From: Arenibacter sp. 6A1
GTDB lineage: Bacteria > Bacteroidota > Bacteroidia > Flavobacteriales > Flavobacteriaceae
Length of the DNA stretch: 64,000 nt
Assembly (NCBI RefSeq): GCF_012272855.1
Contig: NZ_JAAXCQ010000002.1
Coordinates: 272,513-336,512, forward strand
Reading direction: 5' to 3'
The notes beneath the pieces are model-generated. The model made no database searches, was not told the DNA's origin, and was given only the letters and a program-made list of their open reading frames with translations. The position numbers were made by a program, and so were the translations under genes. Every line of letters begins with the position of its first letter. Within the stretch, counting starts at the first letter, position 1. Shown here piece after piece: positions 51,660 to 60,476 of the stretch.

Positions 51660-54600
51660 TTATATCTTAATATTCACACCCAAGGTATACACGCCAGGAA
51701 TTGGATACGTCTGATTATCTCTACCATCCGACACCTCGGGAGTAAAGCCATTGTAATCGAACAATGTCACTGGTCTCTCGGCGGTCAGGTAAAATCTGAT
51801 ATTTGGATTAAATTTTCCTTTTAACTGCGGCATGGTATAACCTAATGTCACATTTTGTAACCTCACAAAATCGCCCTTTTCTACAAAAAAACTATTCAGA
51901 AACTGATTGCTCCATGGATTCCTTATGCCTCTTGCCGAAGGGTAGGTATTGGAAGTCCCCTCACCGTGCCAACGGTTGATAGCAAAATCCCTATCAATAT
52001 TAGGATCGGGAGTTTGGCGAATTGCAAATCGTTTTTGGTTTGCAATGACATTGCCTCCCTGCCCAATTACGTTTAAGGAAAAATCCCATGTCTTATAGTT
52101 AAGCCCTAGGTTAAAGCCAAAGGAATAGGTAGGCAAATAGGATCCCAAATCTACCCTGTCCTGGGCATCGATTGCCATATCACCATTATGGTCTACAAAT
52201 CTAAAATCACCGGGCTGTACAACCAAGCCATCTGCAATAGCCGCTTGTGCTGCAGGATCTGCCTGAATCTCCTCTGGAGTCTGATATACCCCTGCCACCT
52301 CAAGCCCATAAAAAGGACTTATGGTCCCCCCTATTACGGTCCGTTGTGCAGTGTCTCCCCCTGAGGTCAAATTTTCCTGTCCGGCAAGATCCAATACTTC
52401 ATTTTTCAAGGTTGAAAAATTTCCTCCAATGCTATAGCTGAAATTTTCTGAAACTTGATTGTTCCAATTTAATACCACCTCAAAACCCGAGTTTCTGATT
52501 TTCCCAACGTTCTGTCTAGTTTCTCCAGGCACCAAGAGCCTCGAAACCGGTATTACGGCATCCCTTGTTTCCCTATTAAAATAATCGGTTTCAATAGATA
52601 ATTGATTGTCGAACATCCTTGCAGAAATACCGGCATTTGTTTCAGCAGTTACCTCCCATTTTAAGGCTTCAAAATCACTGCTGGTCACCAATCCTGGATA
52701 TCGTATATCCCCAAAAGCTGCACTGACCTCATTCGAGGTTATTCCTCCAGTACTGGAATTTACATTTGCATTTCCTAATTCTCCCCAGCTAGCTCTTAGC
52801 TTTAAGAAATCGAATACCCCTTGGTTTTCCATAAAGGATTCTTCAGAAAGGACCCAACCGGCGCCTACCGTAGGGAAATAACCCCACTTTTCCTGATATT
52901 TACTGGTACCATCAGCACGAAACGTACCGTATAATAAATACTTACTATCAAAATTATAAGCGATACGCCCAAAATAGGAGAAGAAGTACTGTTTGACCCC
53001 GTTATCCCCAACGCCATCTACATCTATAGTTTTTGCTAAATCTAAATAATAAGATTCGTCCCCAATTCCAGGACCATTTGGAAAGTTAATACCTTTGGCT
53101 TCTAACTGCTCCAAAGATCTATCTCTAAAAGAGGTTCCTCCCAAAACGGTCAAATTATGTTTGCCGAAACTGTCGTTATAGGTTATTGTATTATCCCAAG
53201 TTTGCTCGGAAAACGTTTCATTGCGCTTCACCAACTCTGCATTTTCCCTAAAAGCATTTCCATTCCCAAAAAAGAAAGGTAGTCTTACTTCCCTAGTTTC
53301 CAGGGTTTCAAAATTGTGGGAGTAAACTGTTTTAAAAGTTACTTTATCAGGAACTAGTTGATAGCTTAAATCAAAGGTCATTAAAGTATTGCGTATTTTG
53401 TCCCTATTCTCCGTATTTTCCATGATAGGAAAAGGGTTCTGAGTCCCCCTGTAACCTAAATCCTGTGCATTGGCATAAGATCTTGGAAAGGCTTCTGTTT
53501 TGGATGGATCAAGAACAGGCATCGTAGGCACTGCAAAATAGGCCAACGCAAAAGCGGTGTTTTCTGGACGGTATCTGGTAGCATTGCTCAATAGTGTAGA
53601 GACACCTACCTCTAAACGATCGCTTATATCAAAATTTAATTTTGTACGGATGTTGAATCGGTCGTAGTCATTCTTCATTTTAAGAATTCCTTCTTGTTCA
53701 AAATAACTTAGTCCCACGGAGTACGTAGTGCCTTCTGTTCCTCCTGTAATACCCAGACTGTGGTTTTGTTGAAGGGCATGGCGTAAAACCAAATCATACC
53801 AATCCGTATTCACATTGGGCACGTTAGGATTTATTCTACTCCTTCCATAGCGTTGGATGGCGTTTTCTATAAATTGTGCTTCTGCGACAGAACCGGACTC
53901 TCTGGCCAAGGTGGCAAATTGTTCGGAATTTGATAAGGTTACAATATTTTGGGCGACTTGAACACCTTGATAACCATTATAAGTTATTTGCGGTTTCTGG
54001 TTTATTTTACCAGATTTAGTTTCAATAAGCACCACCCCATTTGCAGCCCTTACCCCGTAAATTGCGGATGCCGAAGCATCTTTAAGGATCGAAATGGTTT
54101 CAATATCTTCACTGTTCAAAAAATCGATATCATCAAAGAAGGTTCCATCCACTACATAAAGAGGATCAGAGGCACCGCCAACATAAGACCCTATACCACG
54201 AACTCTAATAGTGGGTGCAGCACCTGGAGCTCCACTACTGACCACTTGTAAGCCCGCCACTTTTCCTTGAAGTGACTGCATGGCCGAACCGGAAGGTGTT
54301 CTGGTAATATCCTCAGATTTAATAATGGAAATAGACCCCGTTAAATCTGCTTTCTTTTGTGTACCATATCCAACGACCACCACCTCATCCAACGCTTGGG
54401 CATCTACCTGAAGTTGTATATTAAAGGAGGTCTTTGCATTAACAGGAATTTCCAAAGTGGTAAATCCTAGATAACTTACGACCAAGGTGCCATTGCTCGG
54501 GACATTGGAAAGTACAAAATTCCCATCAAAATCGGTCTGTGTTCCTGTAGTTGTTCCTTTAACAATCACGGAAGCCCCTGGCATGGGCTGATTGTTATTA

Positions 54601-54698
54601 TCGGTTACCGTACCGCTTATAGATAAATTATCCTGACTGTAAGTAAACCATTGAAACAACAAGAACGAAATTAACAATAAAACGCTTTTTATTTTCAT
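51660..54698 (-). CDS. SusC/RagA-type TonB-dependent receptor (third PUL)
   Basis: This 1012-residue receptor has a signal peptide (to about TYSQ22), a carboxypeptidase-like domain (about 24-100, GTVTDNNNQPMPGASVIVKG), DEVVVVGYGTQKKADLTGSI, a plug and a barrel ending GVNIKI. It lacks the STN domain of the two other SusC proteins here, so cannot signal through FecR; control is through the SusR-like regulator upstream (54938-57703). It should import the oligosaccharides produced by the GH144 enzymes. The 240-bp upstream gap holds tandem operator-like repeats. Confidence 0.96.
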   Translation of the reverse strand: MKIKSVLLLISFLLFQWFTYSQDNLSISGTVTDNNNQPMPGASVIVKGTTTGTQTDFDGNFVLSNVPSNGTLVVSYLGFTTLEIPVNAKTSFNIQLQVDAQALDEVVVVGYGTQKKADLTGSISIIKSEDITRTPSGSAMQSLQGKVAGLQVVSSGAPGAAPTIRVRGIGSYVGGASDPLYVVDGTFFDDIDFLNSEDIETISILKDASASAIYGVRAANGVVLIETKSGKINQKPQITYNGYQGVQVAQNIVTLSNSEQFATLARESGSVAEAQFIENAIQRYGRSRINPNVPNVNTDWYDLVLRHALQQNHSLGITGGTEGTTYSVGLSYFEQEGILKMKNDYDRFNIRTKLNFDISDRLEVGVSTLLSNATRYRPENTAFALAYFAVPTMPVLDPSKTEAFPRSYANAQDLGYRGTQNPFPIMENTENRDKIRNTLMTFDLSYQLVPDKVTFKTVYSHNFETLETREVRLPFFFGNGNAFRENAELVKRNETFSEQTWDNTITYNDSFGKHNLTVLGGTSFRDRSLEQLEAKGINFPNGPGIGDESYYLDLAKTIDVDGVGDNGVKQYFFSYFGRIAYNFDSKYLLYGTFRADGTSKYQEKWGYFPTVGAGWVLSEESFMENQGVFDFLKLRASWGELGNANVNSSTGGITSNEVSAAFGDIRYPGLVTSSDFEALKWEVTAETNAGISARMFDNQLSIETDYFNRETRDAVIPVSRLLVPGETRQNVGKIRNSGFEVVLNWNNQVSENFSYSIGGNFSTLKNEVLDLAGQENLTSGGDTAQRTVIGGTISPFYGLEVAGVYQTPEEIQADPAAQAAIADGLVVQPGDFRFVDHNGDMAIDAQDRVDLGSYLPTYSFGFNLGLNYKTWDFSLNVIGQGGNVIANQKRFAIRQTPDPNIDRDFAINRWHGEGTSNTYPSARGIRNPWSNQFLNSFFVEKGDFVRLQNVTLGYTMPQLKGKFNPNIRFYLTAERPVTLFDYNGFTPEVSDGRDNQTYPIPGVYTLGVNIKI

Positions 54699-54777
54699 AA
54701 TTGCCTAAAAATTGAGTTAGTTGATTACTAAATTAACAAAACGTTAACCCAATAGGCTTTGAGTAGGGTACATAAAA

Positions 54778-54888
54778 ACTACATCAGAAAAAAATAAGGG
54801 CTTAAGCCCCGTCCTACAAGTGATTGCAGTAGTAAAGATTAGTGTTTATTAAGGTTTTTTAACACTATGATGTACTAATGATGTAGTA
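54778..54888. promoter_or_regulatory. Tandem 11-bp repeats upstream of third susC
   Basis: ATGATGTACTA (54867-54877) is followed directly by ATGATGTAGTA (54878-54888), one helical turn apart. An inverted related copy, ACTACATCAG, lies at 54778-54787. These lie in the gap between the SusR-like regulator gene and susC and could be the regulator's binding sites. Confidence 0.45.
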
Positions 54889-54906
54889 GGCAAAAACAGA
54901 GTAAAA

Positions 54907-54921
54907 GCTTAATAATTAAGC
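54907..54921 (-). terminator. Possible terminator of the regulator gene
   Basis: GCTTAATAATTAAGC is a perfect 7-bp stem with a 1-nt centre, followed on the minus strand by UUUU; an adjacent AGCG/CGCT dyad may extend it. It lies 17 bp past the stop at 54938. Weak because the stem is AT-rich and the U-run short. Confidence 0.4.
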
Positions 54922-54937
54922 GTTTCGCTTTTTTTTC

Positions 54938-57703
54938 TTACTTAAGCGTAATAAGAAAGTTAGATATATTCTGTTCACTGTCGAGTTCCAGTTTTTTTCG
55001 AAGTCGGTAACGATGTATCTCTACTCCTCTTGTACTGATCCCCATCAAGGGAGCTATTTCTTTGGAAACAAGATTCATTTTAAGATAGGCGCATAATTTT
55101 AGATCCTTTGAAGTAAGGCCAGGGTAGCGCACCAATAGCGTTTCAAAAAAGTCGTTGTGCAGTTCTTTAAAATTGACTTCAAAATGTCTCCAATCCTCAT
55201 CGTCGCTAATAGCGCTGTTCAATTTCTTCATAAAGGAACGGTAACGCTGTTGATTATCAAATTTAGATTTGTTCATCAGAAGAAGGTTTTTGAGCTCTAG
55301 GATAAGCTCATTCTTTCTGGCCATGCTCATGGTGGTGCTGGTCAATTCCTTCTGTTTCATTTTTATTTCCTTCGCTAACTTTTCTTTCTCTAGTTGGGCC
55401 AACTGCTCTTCTTGTTCCCGTTCCAATTTTTCTTTTAAGAGACTATGCTTCCGCTCCAACTTACGTCTGTTGTAGTTTCGCACCATAAAACCTGCCCAAA
55501 TTGCTATAACCCCATAAATAACAAAACTCACCGTAGAAAAATACCATGGTGGTTTTATCTCGAACTCCAATTGTCGGGACAGGGAACGTACGTTATCTAT
55601 TCCCACAGTAAAGGCCTTTAACTTGTAACTACCGTAAGGGAGGTTTTGAAACGAAACCACTCCCTTGTCTAAGTTGCCAGATTGTTCCAAGGGACCATTA
55701 AGTTCATAATAATATCTAGGCTGTACCAGCTTGGAAGCGGCCATCTCAACCAAAATATTGTGAGAACGTTTATAAGGGATCACAAAGGGCCCTTCACCTA
55801 AAGAATATATCTGCTCCTGATCTTTAAACCGGACAAATTTGGGTGCCGTAAGTTCAACGTTTTGAAGATGACGCTTGAGTTTGGCTAGGTTTAATTTACT
55901 AAAACCATCACTAAGAGTGAAAAAATAAATACTGTCATTAAGTTGTATGATATTTTGGGACTCTGGCACCAACCTCCTGCCCAATTGCGAATCTTCTAAT
56001 ACAAAATAATCTTTCTTAAGATTGGTTACGAGCAGTTCCTTGGCTCCTTCATTGTCGATAAACCAATAGTGATCGTCATCAAAATGTACCAGCTCTTTAT
56101 AATTATAATCTTGGAACTCTTCAAAAACAATTACCTTACCTACTATAGGATCGTATTTATACCAAACCCCTTCACTGAAAAGCACGATTTGGTTTTTTAT
56201 GTTAAAGAGTTTTATATTGTAAATATTCGGAATAGACTCCGGTCCAAATTCCTGCTTCTGCACCACGCTTCTGTAATCATCGCTAAGGGTAATTCGATAT
56301 ACTCCCTTATAAGGATGGGCTACCCAAAGGGTAGTAGGATTTTCAAAACACAAATATTTTATAGGAAAGGATATACCCTGAATGGCCGCTACGGACCATT
56401 GTGCTTGTTCGTCCTTTTGGAACCTTGCCAAGCCAGTATAGGTGCCCTGCAGGTAGAGTGAACTAGCCCCAGGCGCTTTTGCGATTTGGTAGCCACCGGA
56501 AATTTCGGATATCGGCTTTAAATTTCCCTTATCCAGAATGAAAGTTCCCGTATTATGACCACAGAACAATTCTCCCTCTATCACCTCTAGATCCCAAATA
56601 TGTCCTTGAGAGCCCTCTACAAACCTAAGCTTCTCCCCTTCAAAATAATAAATGCCCGTATTGCTGCCCAAATATAGGGTTCCACGGTGCAAGGCCACAT
56701 CATACACCGTCCCCACGACTCCGGTATAATCGGTATAATACGTAAGCGGATTATCTGTTTGCAGCCTATCTATTCCGTTGTCCAACCCAATCCAAAGTTG
56801 TTTCTCAAATTGTTCCAGGGCCAAAACGGTATTGTTCTGAAGTCCAACCTCCCTATTTAGGTAATGAAAGGTATTATTTTCCGTGTCAAAAATGTAGATA
56901 CCGTTCTTAATGGTTCCAAAGGCCAACTTACCACTGTCCAAGAGCAGCATTTGGTTTAACTGGTGCTGTTTCAACTCCTTGTTGATTTCCTCCGCTAAAG
57001 GCTCCATCCTGCCTTCGGCTAGCAGATATGCCCCATGTAGCTTGGTCCCTATCAACAACCCGGTAGGAGTAGGTTCCATATCCACAACGATCTTAGTATT
57101 TAAGATTTCGGTATCAAGAACAGGGAGCAGTTCCTTATCTTTTATATAACTTAACCCATTTTGTCCCCCGGCAACAACAATCTTATCATCCCAAACGACC
57201 ATATGGTTCACTACAAAACGAGGTTCCACAATGGAAATTTGGTTTTCCTTATACATATAAATCCCCGAAAAAGACCGGAACACTATGGTATCGCCAAGAG
57301 GCAATATTTGCCAAAATTCCTCACTGGTAAATTCGTGGTCCTGGATTAAATGGGTAAGGGAAGTATACTCCAGTCCTCCAAATTCATTTTTTTTCCAAAA
57401 CCCAAACTCTTCGTAGGAACCCGTATAAATCCTTTCATTGATCCATTTTACAGAACGAATGGTAGTCTTATTGGGCAGTTGATATAATGTCCATTGTTCG
57501 CCATTATAGTGTAGTAATCCTTTATTGTTAGCTACGTATAGCTCCCCTTCAGGATCTACGGAAAGGTCCCAGTTTTTACTTGCTGCCTGATATTCGAAGA
57601 TGCGGTAATTCTGAATGGGCGGAATAAGCACCTGTCCCATCAAAAAAAGAGGAAAGACACAAAGAAGTAAACTAAATATTATGAAGTTTTTTATATTTCC
57701 CAT
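54938..57703 (-). CDS. SusR-like regulator: beta-propeller sensor, Y_Y_Y domain, membrane helix, LuxR-type HTH
   Basis: This 921-residue protein has a signal peptide, a periplasmic beta-propeller of two-component-regulator type repeats (about 20-640), a Y_Y_Y-like Ig domain (about 645-715), a membrane helix at about 722-742 (VSFVIYGVIAIWAGFMV), a coiled coil (about 745-810, rich in Lys and Glu) and a C-terminal LuxR/GerE-type HTH (LTSKDLKLCAYLKMNLVSKE, ISTRGVEIHRYRLRKKL). No kinase or receiver domain is present. The architecture is that of membrane-spanning SusR-like regulators, which bind an oligosaccharide outside and activate the adjacent SusCD genes inside. It precedes susC by 239 bp on the same strand. 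Confidence 0.9.
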   Translation of the reverse strand: MGNIKNFIIFSLLLCVFPLFLMGQVLIPPIQNYRIFEYQAASKNWDLSVDPEGELYVANNKGLLHYNGEQWTLYQLPNKTTIRSVKWINERIYTGSYEEFGFWKKNEFGGLEYTSLTHLIQDHEFTSEEFWQILPLGDTIVFRSFSGIYMYKENQISIVEPRFVVNHMVVWDDKIVVAGGQNGLSYIKDKELLPVLDTEILNTKIVVDMEPTPTGLLIGTKLHGAYLLAEGRMEPLAEEINKELKQHQLNQMLLLDSGKLAFGTIKNGIYIFDTENNTFHYLNREVGLQNNTVLALEQFEKQLWIGLDNGIDRLQTDNPLTYYTDYTGVVGTVYDVALHRGTLYLGSNTGIYYFEGEKLRFVEGSQGHIWDLEVIEGELFCGHNTGTFILDKGNLKPISEISGGYQIAKAPGASSLYLQGTYTGLARFQKDEQAQWSVAAIQGISFPIKYLCFENPTTLWVAHPYKGVYRITLSDDYRSVVQKQEFGPESIPNIYNIKLFNIKNQIVLFSEGVWYKYDPIVGKVIVFEEFQDYNYKELVHFDDDHYWFIDNEGAKELLVTNLKKDYFVLEDSQLGRRLVPESQNIIQLNDSIYFFTLSDGFSKLNLAKLKRHLQNVELTAPKFVRFKDQEQIYSLGEGPFVIPYKRSHNILVEMAASKLVQPRYYYELNGPLEQSGNLDKGVVSFQNLPYGSYKLKAFTVGIDNVRSLSRQLEFEIKPPWYFSTVSFVIYGVIAIWAGFMVRNYNRRKLERKHSLLKEKLEREQEEQLAQLEKEKLAKEIKMKQKELTSTTMSMARKNELILELKNLLLMNKSKFDNQQRYRSFMKKLNSAISDDEDWRHFEVNFKELHNDFFETLLVRYPGLTSKDLKLCAYLKMNLVSKEIAPLMGISTRGVEIHRYRLRKKLELDSEQNISNFLITLK

Positions 57704-58399
57704 ACGGATAGCGACTGTATTGTTTTTTTGCTATTGGCAAGGAAGTTACGAAAACTGAATAAAATGATAGATAATAGTTTAAAAGACTTCCATACCATGA
57801 TAGGCCGCTAAACACAGTAGCCAATGCTGGACCTGGTCTTAAAGTTCGCTTTTTAAAATTTTGGAAAAACCCATTTCAAGAATATTCACTCGAATACTAG
57901 TATGTTTTAGGTTCCTTATCACCAATAGGTAAAGAAGATCCTTGTATCCGCTATCGGTCTCGAAGGCCATCTTGGGCAATATAAGAAGGAGTCGTATTAA
58001 TTTTTATTCAAGGGCTGTAGAAGATCAAGGTGGTAGGGGTGCCGGCTTTTGCAATATGTTCCCCCATTTACATCGGCCGGACTGTTCCCACCAAAATTCG
58101 TGTTTACGAAATTTGCCTTATTAATCTTAACACAAGCTACTCACCAGCAACTTAATTAATTCAAACATAGCATTTTAACCCATACTAACATCTTACATTG
58201 TATAAACGTAACCCCTGCACTTATAAACGTCCGTAATCCTTTAGGGAAAGTTCTAGAGGCTAACATACAGTACCCCTAAAAAGTATAATCTTTCCATTGT
58301 TTTATTACGTTACTCCAAAAAGAATAGCATTATCACTCCAATTGCCTTGTTCTATATTTCACTTTTGATGAGCAGGCCTAAAAGGTATCCGGTATCTCC
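57704..58399. other. Gene-free stretch
   Basis: About 700 bp between the regulator and the SRAP gene contains no frame, structured repeat, RNA gene or terminator that I can support. It must contain the promoter of the regulator, but no CAAAnnTA (reverse -7) motif is visible near 57703. Confidence 0.4.
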
Positions 58400-59143
58400 T
58401 TAATAAGAAATCTCAATTTGAGAATAATCTACTTGGGCTATGACCCCCTCCCGGTTAGCCTCTTGTTTTCGACTATAAAGATCCTTGCTCACCGGATAAG
58501 CACGAAAGGCCTCGTCCGACAAATCGGTAGCGATCAAGTTTTTTATATCGGCCTCCCCCAAGCTGTCGTCTAACCACGCAGCTATATCGGTATTGTTCAG
58601 GATTACGGGGCGGCGGAATTTTTCGTTGTGGATCTTGGCAAATAAGGGCGTAGCCGCCTTGGTAAGTACCGTAAAAGTATTGTACCCGTCTTTGGTCACC
58701 GTATAGAGTCCGGCCAGACTTAATATTTCTCGGTCCTTTCTTTCAAAATAAAAAGGCACCTTAAACTTCTTGGGCGCCGTATGGGGTTCAAAAAATCCGT
58801 CTACAGGAAGTATACAACGTTTGGTATACACACTGTTTTTATAGATAAAATGATCGAAAAGCTTTTCGGAACGGGCATTGAGGCCGGCACCAAAACGGGC
58901 AGCCCCCTTATAGTAATCCTGAAAGTCCGCCCCCAGTTGCTGCGGTGGCATAATGCCCCACATAGAAGGGGTGAGCTTCTCTTTTGCCTCCTGAGGGATA
59001 ATCCATAACAAAGGATGGTTCCAACCATTGGCATGCGGATATACCAGTTCCCCCTCCGGAGACCTGGCCCCTACCAATTTACTTACCTTATAAAAGAGCT
59101 CCAGCTCCTTGGCCTTTCTTGTGACACGCGTACTATAACACAT
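58400..59143 (-). CDS. SOS response-associated peptidase family protein (SRAP, HMCES/YedK-like)
   Basis: This 247-residue protein has all SRAP active-site residues: Cys2 (MCYS, exposed after Met removal), N89 (GLNARSEK), E119 (PVDGFFEP) and H172 (KIHNEKFRRPVIL). The Cys forms a protective thiazolidine crosslink with abasic sites in single-stranded DNA. It is divergent from the dinB/dnaE-like operon, the usual companion in bacteria with a DNA-damage cassette. The gap of 118 bp includes the twin operator boxes, so both directions may share control. Confidence 0.93.
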   Translation of the reverse strand: MCYSTRVTRKAKELELFYKVSKLVGARSPEGELVYPHANGWNHPLLWIIPQEAKEKLTPSMWGIMPPQQLGADFQDYYKGAARFGAGLNARSEKLFDHFIYKNSVYTKRCILPVDGFFEPHTAPKKFKVPFYFERKDREILSLAGLYTVTKDGYNTFTVLTKAATPLFAKIHNEKFRRPVILNNTDIAAWLDDSLGEADIKNLIATDLSDEAFRAYPVSKDLYSRKQEANREGVIAQVDYSQIEISY

Positions 59144-59215
59144 TGGTATTCCCTTTTAAAACTATCCCATTTAAAAATACTGTGTTAAAGTTAAACAATG
59201 ATTTTCTATTTTTTC

Positions 59216-59254
59216 TACCTTTGGATATATTCCATATAATTGGATTATATCCAT
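59216..59254 (+). promoter_or_regulatory. -7 box and twin operator-like boxes before dinB
   Basis: TACCTTTG (59216-59223) is a consensus -7 box. Overlapping and following it are two 15-bp boxes, TTGGATATATTCCAT (59221-59235) and TTGGATTATATCCAT (59240-59254), identical at 11 of 15 positions and starting 19 bp apart. Each has TGGA/TCCA dyad arms, and ATATAAT-TGG-ATTATAT bridges them. The position over the start site is that of a repressor. A good SOS-type operator candidate. Confidence 0.65.
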
Positions 59255-59261
59255 TTTAACA

Positions 59262-60476
59262 ATGAAACAGTCTATTCTACATCTAGATTTGGATACCTTT
59301 TTTGTCTCCTGCGAAAGGCTAATCGATAGCCGTTTGCTAAAAAGACCCCTATTGGTAGGCGGTTTGAGCGATAGAGGGGTGGTAGCCGCTTGCAGCTATG
59401 AGACTCGAAAATTTGGGATCAACTCCGGTATGCCCATGAAACTTGCCCGCCAATTATGTCCGGAAGCGGTCGTCATTAGGGGCAATTCATCAACCTATAC
59501 CAAATACTCCCATATGGTGACCGAAATAATAAAGGAAAGAGCCCCCGTATTTGAAAAGGCCAGTATAGACGAATTTTATGTGGACCTGAGCGGAATGGAT
59601 AAGTTTTTTGGCTGCTACCAATACGCTTCGGAAATGAGGCAACAGATTTTAAAAGAAACCGGACTCCCCATATCCTTTGGGCTATCGCAAAACAAAATAG
59701 TTTCTAAGGTAGCCACCGGAGAAGCCAAGCCCAACAACCAGTTACAAATAGATTACGGTTTTGAAAAGCAGTTCCTAGCGCCCCTATCGGTGCGCAAGCT
59801 TCCGGCTGTAGGCAAAAAAACCTACCAAACCCTGATCAATATGGGGGTCGAACGGATAAAAACTGTCCAGGAAATGCCCTTAGAACTTATGACGAGCGCC
59901 TTTGGTGCCAACGGAAAAACCATTTGGAAAAGGGCCAATGGTATCGATAATCCGCCTCTTATCCCTTTCCACGAACGGAAATCTATTTCTACGGAACGCA
60001 CCTATGACCGCGATACTATAGATATGGACAAACTAAGGACCACCATAGTGGCCATGACCGAAAATTTAGCCTACCAGCTAAGAAGGGGCAATAAGCTAAG
60101 CTGTAATGTTGCGGTAAAGATTCGCTATTCAGATTTTAACACCTATACCAAGCAAAAGCAAATAGCTTTTACCAGCGCCGACCACGTTTTGGTACCTACC
60201 GTCCTAGAGCTCTTTAACAACCTTTACAACAGAAGGCTGCTCATCCGTTTGGTGGGCGTAAAATTCAGCCACCTGGTCAGTGGCAACTATCAGATTAACC
60301 TTTTTGACGATACCGAAGAAATGCTCGACCTGTACAAGGCCATGGACCATATACGCAACCGGTACGGAGAAAGCAGTATCATGAGGGCGGCCTCTTTAGG
60401 GGCCAAAACCATAGGCAGGTTTCACAACCCCTTTTCTGGCGAGCCCCCTATTGTATTAGCGCATAGAAAACAATAA
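59262..60476 (+). CDS. dinB: Y-family DNA polymerase (DinB/Pol IV-like)
   Basis: This 404-residue translesion polymerase has the catalytic acids in HLDLDTFFVSCER (D9, D11) and SIDEFYVDLSG (D103, E104), the helix-hairpin-helix (KLPAVGKKTYQTLINMG) and the little-finger domain. A candidate beta-clamp motif QINLF is near residue 345, but the protein continues some 55 residues past it. Its stop codon overlaps the next start (TAATG), so it is translationally coupled to a DnaE-like polymerase. The pairing resembles the ImuB-DnaE2 mutasome of other bacteria, but this protein retains the polymerase active site, unlike ImuB. Confidence 0.94.
   Translation: MKQSILHLDLDTFFVSCERLIDSRLLKRPLLVGGLSDRGVVAACSYETRKFGINSGMPMKLARQLCPEAVVIRGNSSTYTKYSHMVTEIIKERAPVFEKASIDEFYVDLSGMDKFFGCYQYASEMRQQILKETGLPISFGLSQNKIVSKVATGEAKPNNQLQIDYGFEKQFLAPLSVRKLPAVGKKTYQTLINMGVERIKTVQEMPLELMTSAFGANGKTIWKRANGIDNPPLIPFHERKSISTERTYDRDTIDMDKLRTTIVAMTENLAYQLRRGNKLSCNVAVKIRYSDFNTYTKQKQIAFTSADHVLVPTVLELFNNLYNRRLLIRLVGVKFSHLVSGNYQINLFDDTEEMLDLYKAMDHIRNRYGESSIMRAASLGAKTIGRFHNPFSGEPPIVLAHRKQ

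Noticed and set aside
54922..54938. Plus-strand terminator AAGCGTTTCGCTT plus T-run
   Set aside because: No plus-strand gene ends here; the T-run overlaps the regulator's coding end, so it is better read as part of the minus-strand 3' region.
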